Origin: Anisakis pegreffii
Lineage: Eukaryota; Nematoda; Chromadorea; Rhabditida; Anisakidae
NCBI GenBank assembly: GCA_035041965.1
Contig: JAPYMA010002490.1
Location: 1 to 64,000, forward strand
Reading direction: 5' to 3'
Length of the DNA stretch: 64,000 nucleotides
Each line of letters starts with the position of its first letter. Positions within the stretch are counted from its first letter, which is position 1. Under the pieces are notes generated by a model. That model was not told the origin of the DNA and searched no databases. It saw nothing but the letters and a program-made list of their open reading frames with translations. The position numbers were made by a program, and so were the translations under genes. Below are positions 37,176 to 51,060 of the stretch, one piece after another.

Positions 37176-40100
37176 ATGAACAGTTTTCGACTGTGTTGTT
37201 TGCTGAAAAGAGATGCGAATAGAGAGGAGCAGTATCGCGTTAAACAACCAGAACCCATCAAATATTCGTGGTGAGTGCGAGAAGATTGTTTTAATCAACC
37301 GCATCATTTTTTGATTGTTGCTTATCGCGTAGTTATTGCTTACGAGTTAATTTTAGTTGAACTGAAAGATTTACTTGAATTTATTAATTATTTCGGTTGG
37401 ATCCTTTCCTTGTTATTTGAATTTCATTTCCTCGCTTCCAACAAATCAAGCACATTTCCTGGAGAAGTTGAAGTGTCAAACTGAATTTTTCAAACATTAC
37501 AATGAATCAGTGTTATGTAACTGCTGATCTTGCCAGATTTTTTCTAATCTTTGAGATCATAAAGCGCTGAACATCAGGAAGATTTTTAAAAAAAACCCTG
37601 CAAGCAACATTGCCTCATTTCATCCATTCCAATTGAAACGTACAGATTGTTGAAACTGTTGCTTGGATGTGATGACCGTTTGGAATGAATTATGCTTTCA
37701 TTAAAACTCCTTTTGAGAGTGCTGTTCATTTTGAGGGACAAGGAGCGTCCAGATCCATCGCAATATCAGTTCACGAATCTTCACGGTGAAGTGGTGGCAA
37801 AACTTGATGGTCACGTAAATGGCCAGCAATTCATAATTGATAAATGCAAGGTACTTTCAAGTATATCCACTCCGACCGCTTTCCGTGTCCATCTAAAACA
37901 TGAATTCAACCATATCACAATTTTCTGAAATTGTTTCAATACTTCTCAAGCTTTATTTCTGAAATCAAGTTCAATTCACCCAGTTAAACTCTCTAACATG
38001 TCGAAACCAAGTGTGTAATGGTACATCAATGAATTCCATCCACAGGTTTTCTTGCTGTTGTAATAATCACTAAATGAAGTCAGTTTCAAGGAGTGTTGCA
38101 TTTTGGTACTCGATCACACGGCATGCGTGAACATCGATGACTGCGAAAAATGTTTGATTGTACTAGGGCCGTGCAAGGGCAGGTTTGTCGTGCTTAAGAC
38201 ATGCTTAAGACATGTTTCAATTGAGTAGACAAGGATGGTTTACTGGGCTTTTTTGCAGTGTATTCGTTAGAGATTGTGCCAATTGCACAATATTCACCAT
38301 TTCACAACAATTCCGATCGCGCGATTGTTCGGATATCGACGTGTTCATCTTTTGTTCAACGCGACCAATTATCGAGTCGTGTCGACTGATGCGATTTCGA
38401 CCTCTCGCATTATTCTATGATAAATTGGAAGGTTTGATAGTAATCGTTGGATTAATACTTCGGGGAATTTTTTAAAATTGTTCTTTCCATCTGTTAGAAT
38501 TTTGCAAGTGTGACCGTGGAAATACGATAATTGTTTCGTTTTCGAGATGATCCCCTCTGTTTAATTTTGCTGAGACGAACGTATCTCTGAACCGAATGAA
38601 CGAGAATAGCAGTTTTATCGTAATGCATCATTTCGTGTAATATATCATAAATATTCCCTCCATCGCGTACTCATTTCTCAGGAGGCATCTGCAAGCTGAA
38701 TTTAGTGTGTTTTAGTGATTTATGTTGCTTCTGTGTGAACATTTCCAGCGTTTAAGAGTGCAAAAAAGTGTTGGAATTGGAGAAATTATTGCCATCTTGA
38801 GAAATAACAAATTAGGGTCTCTCTCTTTTTCCATCCTGACGATAAATTCTCAAAAGACCCTCAAGAGGCATGTCTTATCGTAAGAAACATTCGGATCGCT
38901 ACTTTTGCTGAGCAAATTACATTCACTAAATATCAGTATCCAGTCGTTATTCATTGGCGGAGTGAAGAACGAAAAGGAGGAGAAAATAACGAATTTTTTT
39001 AAATGCCTCATTCTAAGACTTCGATAATGTGCAAGTTGTTTTCGTAAGTTGTTTTCATCTGTAGCAACGGCAGAATCACATTCGATTACGCTCGATGACA
39101 GAAATCCACGGGATCTGCATATAGCACAGTAATACATTGTCCCGAAACGGTGTTTCAAATCTCAATTGCGAACAGCTGATATTAGCAATCAATTGCAGAT
39201 CAGATGCTCAAGGCATCGATCAGTCCGTTCACAAACAATTGGAGTGCCATTCACGACTTCACACCTGAGAAGCCGAAAAATTTCCAAATATGCCCAATGG
39301 TTTGTGTCTAACAAATTCGTTCGCAAAATTGCATTCCGTGTCCTGCAAATATCTTTAATATTCTTCTTTTGTCAACAATTTCCGATAATGCATTCAATGT
39401 GCCGAATCTTCAGCACAGTTCAAACACATAAAGACATTTCCCTGCGAGTGCCGGAGTTTCCCTGCAGAGTACGAGAGCATTGGAGTTTTTGCGGGTGATA
39501 AATTCACTCCTTATCACAACAAAATACAAAAAAAAACTAATTATATTGTATAAAAAGATCCAAAAAAAAAACTGCTTCCACTCTCCGAGTTTATTGTGAT
39601 ATCAAGCTGCTCAGATTCATTACACTAATCAATGGAGTGTTTATGAAAGACTCAAGTTCTTGTCAGCACATTGGAATTGACTACTGCAATTGTTTCATAG
39701 TGGCTTTCGGAAAAAAGTGTTTAGCTTAAAAGAAATTGCATCTTATAAGCTATGATGTAACAGACTGCCAGCACAAACAACATTTCATTAACTTTCCCTT
39801 TCTTCAAAACTGATATTTGCAATAACCCATTCGCGCATTCTTTTCGCTTTCCTCCACTGCAGCTACATAAAACTAGAATCTCCTCATTCAGCTGTAAAAA
39901 CCTGACATGAAAGTGAAATGCGAAGAGAATCTCTCCGCTTTTCCTGCACATTTCCCAGCGGAACAATTTCAAATCGGATCTTCGAAATCTAATTTCATTT
40001 TTACGAACATTTATTTCGTGCAGTAAAAACATGCGGCGATGTCAAAATATTGGAAAAAAACACTGCAAAGAAACGAACTCAAACTACTTCACAAAGCAAC

Positions 40101-41240
40101 TATTCAAAAATGAGTTGATCAACTTATGGCGGTCATAATGATCATAAACGCATTAAGATATCGACAACAAGGAATGATGCATCAGTTTGCAAATGTTACA
40201 AATTATAAAATTCACATTTCAGTGTTACGATACAATTAAGAACATGGAATTGGTGAATAACATAGAAGTAGTGAAATTCAATGAAGAGAATTCACTTTTT
40301 CCACCGTATTTTCCAATGGAACAACTTCAACACAAGGTACTGCTGCACACTTAGAAATTTTAACAAATTTATTGCATCAATTTTCGCAACATTCATTTTG
40401 CCCCATCTAAAGTGCATACTGTCATATTTCCATCGCGTTTTTGCTCATCTCATGGTAATGGAATTGGAAGGTAGACATGCGCGTTCCAATCCTACAGCGA
40501 CCTAAATGTTCGATGAATTTTCAGGCCAAGCTACTGCTCTTCGAACAACTCCCGTCGCAATCCATCGATGATTTCTATCGACGAATCATTGTCGTTCAAA
40601 AGGAACTGATCAGCAATAAAGCGAGAATCGTTACCACAAGAGATGTGACAATAAGGAAGGGTGACATGTATGCCGTTTTCGAGTCAAAAAACGCTGCCAA
40701 ATATTCAGGTGGGAGTTAGTTCATTTGTGATTTTCAAAACCGAAAACTAACAACATTTCGGTAGCAATCAAAATCGTTTCTGAATTCGTGCAACTGCAAC
40801 CGATGATTTCTGTCATGTACACTCACTCGAAACACAGCAGTTGTTCACAAAAGCATTTTTCTAACACATAAATGTACATTTTTGTGACAATAAGTGAGCG
40901 AAATTCGATATCACAAGTTCGGATTCTGTAGGATTTCGACTTAAACATTTTGATTTTCGTGAGGTAAAATCAACTTGCGGAAGTGGAAGAACGGAATCTG
41001 CAGTATTCCAATCGGAGCAAACCTTTTGTTCAATTGCCAGCAATAAAGTTGCACGTCTCAACTTCTGATGCATACTTCTTGACAGGTCGTATTGTGAGTA
41101 TGGAAGTGGCATGCGATGAGGAGTTGGTGAAAAAGTATACAGAAAATGAAAAAGACGGAATACAAGTGGTTGATGACAAGGATTTTGATCGCTATCGAAC
41201 CAGTTTGCATCGATTAGCTGACATCCAGATGAACGTTTGA
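37176..41240 (+). CDS. RP2: RP2 homologue (TBCC-domain Arl3 GAP family), central exons uncertain
   Basis: Supported exons: 37176-37270, 37736-37850, 38091-38182, 38259-38431, 40223-40336 (weaker), 40525-40708, 41086-41240. Exons 2-4 encode the TBCC beta-helix with GQQFII, LDHTACVNIDDC, SVFVRDC and QQFRSRDC. Arg120 sits at the arginine-finger position of human RP2 (Arg118), used to stimulate GTP hydrolysis by Arl3. The C-terminus ends in LADIQMNV, like human RP2. Human RP2 acts at the cilium base and membrane, returning lipidated cargo. Two oddities stand out. The start reads MNSFRLCC, without the Gly2/Cys3 myristoyl-palmitoyl signal. Exon 38259-38431 ends in phase 1 but the next recognised exon begins in phase 0. 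Either an exon is unrecognised, or a weak donor after 38439 (GTAATC) is used, giving 311 aa with part of the linker missing. AATAAA lies at 41435. Confidence 0.85.
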
Positions 41241-41434
41241 CTTTGTCAAAATCTTGAATTCACCACTCGTTACAATTATATACGAGCAAAGGAGTGACCA
41301 AGTGACCGTGAATGACAAATGATATTCACATTTTCTGAGTGCCAAAGTAAATTCATTAATTGAGCTGATCTCATTTTTTGAATCTTTTATCATCAATGGA
41401 ATGTTTTAATTCGTCGAATTTTAATTTGTCAATG

Positions 41435-41440
41435 AATAAA
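41435..41440 (+). promoter_or_regulatory. Polyadenylation signal of RP2 homologue
   Basis: AATAAA, 195 bp after the TGA of the RP2 gene; the first such hexamer downstream. Confidence 0.55.
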
Positions 41441-44400
41441 CTCAACTCTTCCAGCAAAAGACAGTGTGCAAGTCGTCTTCAATTGAGCAAGCTATAAATG
41501 CCGAAACAATCAAACAGCATTCCCGCAAAAACATTCCTAGAACTTTCATATCTTTATTTCGATGCGAATCAGTCAAAAAACTCAAAACTCCAGCATTCAT
41601 AAAAATTTCATGAAGTTCACTTGATTCAAAGAATTTGTAGGGATTCTCCAAATTCATCTCATTATGCATAAAAATCAATGATAGAATTCAATTGGCCGCT
41701 GTAAATTTGTTCTCGATTGAAATAATTTCAGTGAATTCTAAACAACAGATTCAAATACTATTGTACAATAAGACACATCGTGTTATTTGCCGAATGAATG
41801 TCTAGTTGATCTGAGGTATCAAATGGTTAATTGAGAAAGCCTAAGCTGTGCTGACATTCACTGGTGTTACATATGAATGAGCAGCATTCAGTTTGAATGC
41901 TCTCATGAATCGAAGATGTTCAGGTAGCATTACAATGAAATGCGATATCACTGCCGTAAGCAAACCATCTCACGAGGGGTCTGCAATTGCGCATTACGCT
42001 TTGTACAAGTTTAATTGTTGGTTCGTTACGAATCGAAATTCAAAGTTGTTGTGTTACACAATCGAAGGATTAGCGATGAACGAACGCAAGCAATTGTTGC
42101 TGTTATCGCCACTCGATGATTTACAGCATTCAACAACAAATCATCGCTCTCAATACGCAATTAAACTTATAATTCGCTTACTTCAGTATTCTCGAAATCA
42201 TCCCACACCATTACATTAACATCTTCTTAACGTTTCATCTAAATTCTAAATCGACAGTTTCAGAGAATCATTTTATCATTCAAGTGAATTCAAGCATAAA
42301 CATCAAAAATTCTACAAAGTTATCTAAAGTGATCCATCAGGCAAATATATCAAATTTACTTCATCAAGGAGTAATTCATCGAATTGAATGAAAGTCATTC
42401 AGACATAATTTGCGTTCAAAATTCAATTAACTTTCACGGAAAGATCCATCCTTTCGATGATTATTCACTCAAAAGACGTCAGCTAAGAATACGCTCTCGG
42501 CATTTATTCATGGATTTTTCGCACAAAATGCGCTATTCACTAGATTGCTAATGAATACAAAATGAAGACGCAGAAAAAAACACTATGAATATAGATTAAG
42601 CAGATCTCGTCGGATATCTGCTTAGGAAGAATCGTATCTTCGTTGCTGTTGATTTAGTGAGAAGAGTAACTTTCAAAGAGCAAATTGCTCCCAATGTGAT
42701 CACTATAGCAAATGCATTATATCCTTGTACGGCATTCCAAAAACTTCCCGCAATGAACGATATTCATTCATATGCATCATTATGACTTATGCTATTATTT
42801 ACGTTAAATCCATTACTCCGTTTGATGCACACATATCCATATGTATTCTAATAAACATCCAATGGATCATGTTGATCAATAAATACACACTTATAAAGAA
42901 GTGTCAGCGTGTGGATGGATGGATATATGTCGGCAGATATATATGTGTGTATGCGTTAACATATTATGTATAATTAACATATTTCTTGTGGCTGTTGTAA
43001 TCATCTGGTGACATTATTGTTTTGAAGAGTGGCAGGCGGTTGTTAACGCATTTGTTCTTAATGCACTGATTTCTGCCGCATCTTTGAAGCATCTCATATC
43101 CGAGTGATTCATTGTGATAGTGGCAAAAATTCTCGAATAAGACGTGAACTTACACAACGCTCACACTTTCATTTACAACACTACTCGTTAACATAATAAC
43201 GGGGTGTGAATACAGCTGATCGTCTACTATCGCTGGTGTTGCTTTGCTCTGTTTTCACAATTACTTCGAATAGTTTGTTTAATTGCGAACTCAACCCAAC
43301 GTTTCGCTAACAGAACGATAAGTATTTGAAGACTAAATATTTCAGAATTTTTAATTTCTTTTTTTCTAAGTCAAAATTTCTAATCGTATAAGGGTTGCTT
43401 TTAGACACAATCATGTTCAATACATTCACAAAGGGAATGATCTACTTTTGAAAAAATCAAAAATCTACACTCATTCCAAGTGAAATCCCTTATTGCGTCG
43501 GAAATCAACCGTCTGGAATTGCCTCGAGCTTGTGAATTCTAATTATGACATTATGTTGTACGGCGAAATGTTTTTGCGAACAATTTTCGAACACTCTTGG
43601 GACCATTTTCGCTTGTGCACATACAATTCATAACCAGTAAGATGATATGCGTGAGTTCGCTCGTCCAATTTTCGAGGAAATTGAGACTTCTTTGAAGGGC
43701 GCAGAAAAAGTTGCCTCCTATCCATTCTGGGTATGGTTGACATTCACTGGTGCACTATTGGTTTCCGCTTCGTTGCGATTAATTTCATCTTGTGGTATTC
43801 CTTTGTGAATTCAGAATCGATTCTTCAGAATCTAAAATTTGTCGTCTGTTAATTGAAAACAATCTAGTGTACGCTTCGGTAGTTCTCAGTTATTCTCTTA
43901 ACTCGCATTTGACTGTCTAGTCTAGTCTCTGATTACCCTCAATCAAGTCTAAATACAGAGTACCCTGATGATGGATTTTCAATGCAGCATTGAGAAGCAA
44001 AACACATCGGAAAAAGATACTTGAGGAGACTGCTTACTGCGGAAGTTTGGTGTTGACTGAACGAACTTTGTGCATCTATAACGTCTAGGCTTTGCGATTG
44101 TATGACATTCTGCACTAAAATAATCCAAAAAGAGTGGACGTCCATTGATGATAGTATCCAGATCGCATACTCAATGAACACTTGCTGACATGCTCGTGGA
44201 GGTATTGCGACTATGTGCAACGTTATCTCGTACTGAAAAGAAATACCATTCACTTAATCAGAATCACTAATAAGCACTTTTGAAGGGCTTGTTCATTGTT
44301 GTTTTCTTGCTATAACCAAGTTTAACTGGACTGCCTTTATGCGTCCCGAGATCGCAAACATTTCAGCGTTTATATCAAGTGTTTGCAAACCATAGTGTTC

Positions 44401-47400
44401 GAAGGTGATCGCTACCGTTCTGAATGAACGAAGATAACAAAATTATCACTGTTATCATTGATTCCGTGCTATTAATGTTAATTCATTAGGCATCACTGCT
44501 GCTCTTGTTGTTGTTATCATTGTTGTGATTATTATCATCACTTTTGCTAATACTTCATTATATTCATGCCGTTAGAATTGCTGTTATTGTTTTCGATCGT
44601 ACTTTAAGACACATGTTCGGAAGATAGAGTGTTTACGTCCAATTAAGATCTCAACACTCTGAATTTTTATCTGTTTACTCACTCAGCACTCGTCACGAGT
44701 TTGTACTCACCTCTTTCTTATCACCAATATCGCATTCTTGCTTGATTGACATTCTTCTTTCATCATAGCTAATGATATTAATACTGGAATAGTCGGTCTT
44801 CTCGAAACTCTCATTTCGATTGTTGATTTAGTGATCATGAAGCTATTGAACTGCTCTTCCATATTGCTGAATGATTTGTGAGAGTATACGCCAGTTGATC
44901 GAGAGAACATGCGAGCAGCGATCCCTTGCAATCGCTTTCGGAAACAACCGATCGCAGTAATGAGCCACTAATCTTTCCGAATCACTAACAAGGAATGATT
45001 TTGATTAATGTAATCGAACTGATTCATAGCGATCGGCAAGTTGACCATGCCACAGCCATATGTCCTAAATGCTTTGCATAATCGAACACAACAATTGAAA
45101 CTGAGCCCTCTTATTTTCTCCATATTTATCAAATATCTCGAACAGTGACTTCGAAATTCAACAAAGATTTTAGATTGACACAGAATCGAACGCACGCCTT
45201 CTGAACCGATTGAATCCTCAATACCTAGCGTAATCCAATTACATCGCTGGCTCAGTGCACACCCGTTTTGATCTATTCACTACATACCATCGTTTCTCCA
45301 ATCACATTAAAACTGACTAGCAATCCAGTAGACACTCGTAACACCAATGAATATTTTGTTAATCGCCCAAAGCAACCAACAATTCAACTGCGCAGTGTCC
45401 AATTCAATTAATCCATTGACAACCGTCACTCTAAAGTGATCTATTCCATGTTTATTGTTATGAGTTTTCAGATTAGATTGCAGCCAATAACTTAATTTGA
45501 TCGCCAATACACGAAAAAATATGCTGTCATGTCCAAGCTGCACACTTTCAGTATGGAAATGAAATCAGAATAATATAATGTAACTCACAAATTTGCTGAA
45601 TTGTTGTTGAGGATAACACTCAAAACGTATTCATTCGTTCAAAACAAACCGATCACTAGGTTTCTCAACAGAACACTCCTTACTAACTTTTATTCACTTT
45701 ACGATTTTCAGCACATCAATATTCAAACCTTTAGCAGTTCGTTGAATCCAGAAGCTTGCTTTCATTAACCCATAGCGTTCATTCATTTGGTTTTAACATG
45801 TATTATGCCTTCAAAAAATGTAGCCCTTTCTTTTTTTCCCCTTTTTACTGTCAGAAGATCGACACTATCGAAATTCTTCGCACATCATCAAATTTATACG
45901 AGAGATGTTGTTAGCTTTGCATCTCTCAGAAGTATTATAATAAAAAATTATTAAGCATTGCATTTAGGACATTCATTATAATAATTGAGCCAATCAAATT
46001 TCCACTGAAGTCATGAAATTTTACGAAAAGAATTTCCATATGATGCAACTAGAAAAGAGAATGTTTTAAATTGAACTCAATAGCTACCAATAAGTGTTTA
46101 CCAACTAAACTAACGTGATTTTTATTGCAATTGTTTGTAAACGAAGCTTCATCCATCATCGAGTGCAACTCAGCCAATGACTTAAAACAAAAAACATACA
46201 CATACATGTGAACTGTTTGCCACTATTCTCAATCAAACTTTTTTCGAGATAAAGAAATACTCAAGTTTCACACCAAATTATTTTATTCAACCGACACTGT
46301 GTAAGGTTTTTGTGAGCACAATTTTTGAATAGACTTCATCAAGATTTTTATCAATGTGCAAATTTCTGGTGCATTTTTTCGGTCGTTATGTAGATTTGTG
46401 AGTTTATTATTGAATTCTAAAATGTTGAGTTATCGAATATGCGAATTGGAGTGGGTGGATGGATGGATGGATGGATGGATGGATGGATGGATGGATGGAT
46501 GGATGGATGGATGGATGGATGGATGGGTGGATGGGTGGAAGACGATGAATGAATGATCGAGTGTTTGAATAACTGAATGAATGAATGAATGAGCTTGGGG
46601 TGGGATTTAACTGGCGGCTAACGCTGACTGATCCATATGCTAGCGGCTGTCTTTAAAATTTTTGGAGTGATATTACATTCACGTGGCACGGCACATGTGA
46701 CTGTGAACGCTTCATCCTCGCAACTATTGCTGCAATCTTCAGTGCTGCCGTCCGTTGCTGTGAAGAACAAATGCAATTGTGTATTCACCGCAAATAATAC
46801 TTTTTCAACCTCAAACGTTCACTTCTTCACGTCAAATCAATTGTTGTTGAGTCATTTTTTCGTTGGTTTAAATTTTTATCTTAACCATAACTTTGCGCTT
46901 GGATTTGTGCACACGAGACGATGTCAGCACTTCATATTGTTCATCAAATCTGACGTAGTGGCGTTTTTTGACTGGAATTCAGTGGGAGTGTTTCCATTTG
47001 AGTGATTTCATCGAAATAAATGAATGAATGGGATTGCTCTGTTGCAATGTTGGTCACTAGTGACAACGCTGCGTATTCATTGTTTTCTAAATCATCATCA
47101 TATGACCACTGGAAAGCTAGTCACTTATTTGATTCAAATCTGTCAACAATAGTTCTCATTCAACAGTTTTATGCAGTTTTTTTTGGCTTAGTAAATACCC
47201 ACAGCAGAGGATCCTTTTGAAGATCACTCTCAAAAGGACTGGCACTGATCAAAGAGTAGTGATAATCCGTCGACAGAAATATTCAGGTCTTTAATTAGTC
47301 CTCATTAGTTTGTTGGGTTCTAAGAGCGAATTTGAGTCGGAAACTTCGATATGGATGGGAATTTAGGGTCCTCTTTATGGTTTCATTTTCCAACATACGA

Positions 47401-50400
47401 AAAAATTCGTTTGGAGTCACATACATGAACACATCGATGATTTATATTTAAGACTGGAGGCTTTTAGCCAGCTCTCTCGACCAGCGCTCATCAATTATTC
47501 ACTCGAAGATTGCATTCGTCGAATACGGTTCTGAGCCATTTTCTCTGCCTAAATTAACGCTTCACAAATATTTTTTTCTTCATTCGAGGTGCATATTTTC
47601 ATTTATGCAATGTCCGTTGTTATATGTTTCATGTATTATTTTGCTATGCCTTCACTGTTCCTTAGATTTTTGCACTTTTCTTCAGTCCAATTAAGCAGCT
47701 AAGCAACCCAGATCATAATTCACGATTCATGAAATCCGACTTGTTTCGATTATTGTCCATCTCTGAAAAGATCAAATTAGAAGTCGTCGCATGCTTCAAT
47801 GAGTGTGCGAATCATTTTACTCATTTAATGTCATTGCTAAGAGCTAATGTTCATCACAGAAATGGGACTACTTCTGAAATATTCATATTTAACGTGTTCA
47901 GTTGTTCATTGACTCACTTGTTTATTCGTTCATGTGAGGAGTCATCGAATTTATATGAATTTGTCCAATTTTTGCTTACAAATTAGCAATTGAAACTTGT
48001 CATGCGCAAGTACTTTTCCACTTCTACAACCTATCTGTTTTGTCATTATTATGCAAAGACCATTTATTAGATCAAAACGACCAACTCAACGAATTCGAAG
48101 AAACAGCAACCTTCACGTTGAATTTTTCCGTCAGTTTCTCCTCAATGATCTTCCATTCAGTTCTATTCAAACTGAAGTGGTTAATATTGTCTTCATTGTA
48201 CCTCATTTTCACATCATAAGCTGAATTTTATGTCTTGCGTTATCACATATTTTTACTGTTGCTTACATAAATCATACGATGAGCGATTGGTTCGTGTAAC
48301 GTCTCCTTGAGACACACGATAATGGTCAATAACCTGGAAAGGTCAGCACTGAAACGTTAATTAACAAGAAGTATATTCGTTGATTGTTCAATAATTGATT
48401 TTTGCATATCGCAATTTGCAATGTTCAACGATTTTTTGCATTGGAATTTTTTTTGGATGAATTTTTCAACGAATTCATTGCGTCTAGCGAACAATTAAAT
48501 GCCATCAGCAGCTGAAATATTTTAAAAGCATGGTGCGTTTACAGACGTTTCAATCACTTCTGTGTGTGCTTTAAACCAGAAAAAAAGAAACTCCTCTGCT
48601 TCCGGGAACCTACATTCATTCCACTAATTCGTTCCTCATTGTTGACGAATCGCATTCCGTTAATGCCAAAAGAACGAGCAATTATTATTCGACTGAAGCG
48701 AAGAAAAAGTAAACAAATCTTGAGTTGAGTTGCATTTTATTGTTGTATGCTGAATGCAATAGGACGATGTGACTTAAATGAATTTGGTGAGGTTTATGTG
48801 GCTGGATAATGAATGTGCCTCCGTGGACCATGATGCTCGATCGATTTTTGCATTCAGTTGCGATGCATTTTATAACTATCGGCAAGCGAAGAGCGAAAGC
48901 GTTGTATCGAAAGGAGGATATTTTCAACAAAGAAACCTCAACGCTCGTATCCACCATTCAATTGTCTCTTTTGATCCTTTTATTGCACGAAAACTTCTCA
49001 ATCATGCGAATGTTTCTAAATTCAACAGTATCAAATTGAAATCTATCGGAAGAGTTTAGAATTTCTTGTTCAATGCAGATTTGAGAATTACATTTGATCA
49101 CTGGCATCGGTCAATGTTCTGTTTTTTCCATTTACGGAACGACTCCAAGTGGCTATTGTTGATGTGACCAGTGATGATAGCGATGCAGGATGCGATAGTC
49201 TCACATCGTGTTTCATTTGTTGACTGAATCCCATTGATGTTCAAAGGAATAGGTTCGATGCAAACGATATCTGCTTCGAATGATAATTATATTTTGATTC
49301 CAATCGCTTTGTCACCGCCTAATGAAATTTCCTGCTGTTCCAGTCAGCTCTTCGTTTGCTTCGACGAAGCACTATCAGTAATTCTATGTTTTGGTTTGCA
49401 TTTTGCGTCATTTTTAGAGCTTTGAAAACCGAAGCATATCGTCAGTATCTTTAAATAATGACTGCTTTGCAATTTTCGATACTTTCTTTTTTCTCCTCGC
49501 TATTCTTCAAGCACAATGCTCGAAAGTGGACCAAGAATTCATATTTATTCAGCTGAGTTTTTTTCTGTTTCAATGCTGACATAAGACATCTGACTTTCTC
49601 CGATGAAGAAAAATCCGTCCGAGAAAAATTAGAGACAATGAAAAAGTTCGTTTTTCTCCGAAATAACACTCAATTCAACATAATCCTTTCTCTTGCTCTC
49701 CTCATAAGCGCAATGAGTATACTCCAACAACAATTTCTCTATGCACTCTAATAATAAATAGCTGGTCGTTTGTCAGTGTCAGCATTTTGAAACGTTCGAA
49801 ATTTACATTTGAATTGCCTTTAGAAGCTTGGATTTGAATTCATTGCCCAAATAATTGTTTCAGTTGGACACAACACTTCATCATCAAGTCGCTTTAGTTA
49901 ATCCGGTTAATCGAGTTCAAATAATCGCTAACGTGGTCACCGCTATCTTTGTATTCAATATAGTTGCCTTGTGAACATAAGAAACGCTGAATTGTTGAAG
50001 CAAAAGCAAAGAAGATTTTCCGAAGTGACTGATTCTGCTGGCTATTGGCTGAAGAAGAGAATCTGTGTATTTGCATCATTACTCAAGTCAGTTCATCGTG
50101 AATGCATGCAACAGTCGGCGAACATCAATTCACTTTCGAAGTCTTCAAGAATCCTCAACGCTCATAGTCTACAGTTGAGGCGTGCCTCTATTGCTTTAAT
50201 AATCGATTTACGAGTATTGAAGGAAATGCGAGAAGCATTTCGATGCGAGAATGATTCTTTAAGATTTATGAGGGAATCTGTATATTTGTCTGAATTTTGA
50301 AAATGCGAGAAGCATCAAGAAATGAAATTTCCTCCATTCGAAAATGTGCTCTTCAATAGCTTGCAATTGCTGCCACTATGAAACTATGATCAGTTAGGCA

Positions 50401-50975
50401 TAATCGTTTCACTTGAGACTTGTGCGGATTTGAGTCATGAAAACAACGACTTGAGATGGTATCCTTTTTCATTCCGCCTCAGTGCAAGTGTCACTCATTT
50501 GCTGCACACTCTTCGTTCGCGACACAATCGAAACGTCTCAAAAAGCACATTTTGTGAGTGTCATCAAAGTGGATTAAATAAATCTGAAGTGAAGTTTCAC
50601 CCATACGAAAACCTTTAAGTATCCGCAAACGCTTCATAATTTCAGTCTTCATGTTGCTGGCATTCCTAGAAGGCCATCGTTCCATTGTTGGATGCACTAA
50701 TCCGTTTTAAAGTTTGTTTTGAAGATCTGAGAAATTGGACGGAAAGCGATGAACCATATTTTAGGATGTATTCGCATCACTGTAACTAATTGCTGTCGTA
50801 TTTTCCGATGTATCGATTATCGAGATCGCGTCGAGCAAAAAGTTGGAAATAGCCACGAAATTCATTTAAATAATCATAAAGCTTTTGCAGGTGGAATTCA
50901 GAGTTCATCAGTGAAAAAGAGTTGCGATCCGTGAACTTATTAGAAGGACAACGTGGACAACATAAAAGTTCTGCG
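41441..50975. other. Gene-poor interval of about 9.5 kb
   Basis: No chain of splice-compatible exons with recognisable protein similarity was found on either strand. Open stretches of about 75-120 codons occur (for example 41893-42219 plus, 43939-44253 minus, 46637-47005 plus, 49971-50300 plus) but show no known motif. Simple repeats are present at 44500-44600 (imperfect TGT/ATT/ATC triplets) and 46451-46540. Confidence 0.5.
46451..46540. repeat. GGAT tetranucleotide microsatellite
   Basis: About 20 near-perfect GGAT units, interrupted by GGGT variants at both ends. A short GAAT tetranucleotide run follows near 46575-46592. The repeat creates a false ORF reading as a Trp-Met-Asp-Gly repeat; it is not evidence of a protein. 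Confidence 0.97.
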
Positions 50976-51060
50976 TTATTTCTAGAATGTCCTCTCGAGG
51001 CTTGTGGTAAATCTGCGAGGGAACCCTGTTGTGACTAATCCGGCCGAAAGACAGGTCGAC
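50976..51060 (+). promoter_or_regulatory. Acceptor-like site and leader of SSUH2, with short uORF
   Basis: TTATTTCTAG ends at 50985, a good acceptor 75 bp before the SSUH2 ATG. It could be a spliced-leader trans-splice site or the end of an upstream intron. The sequence from 50986 to the ATG is open in the SSUH2 frame, so a longer N-terminus cannot be excluded. A 7-codon upstream ORF (50987-51010) lies in another frame. Confidence 0.5.

Noticed and set aside
45170..45200. Second T-loop-like word (GTTCGATTC, minus strand)
   Set aside because: No pairing stem and no cloverleaf.
43500..45545. Series of minus-strand ORFs that might form one gene
   Set aside because: No consistent splice phases between them and no recognisable domain; composition like the surroundings.
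46356..46556. ORF with a repeated Trp-Met-Asp-Gly peptide
   Set aside because: Entirely produced by the GGAT microsatellite.
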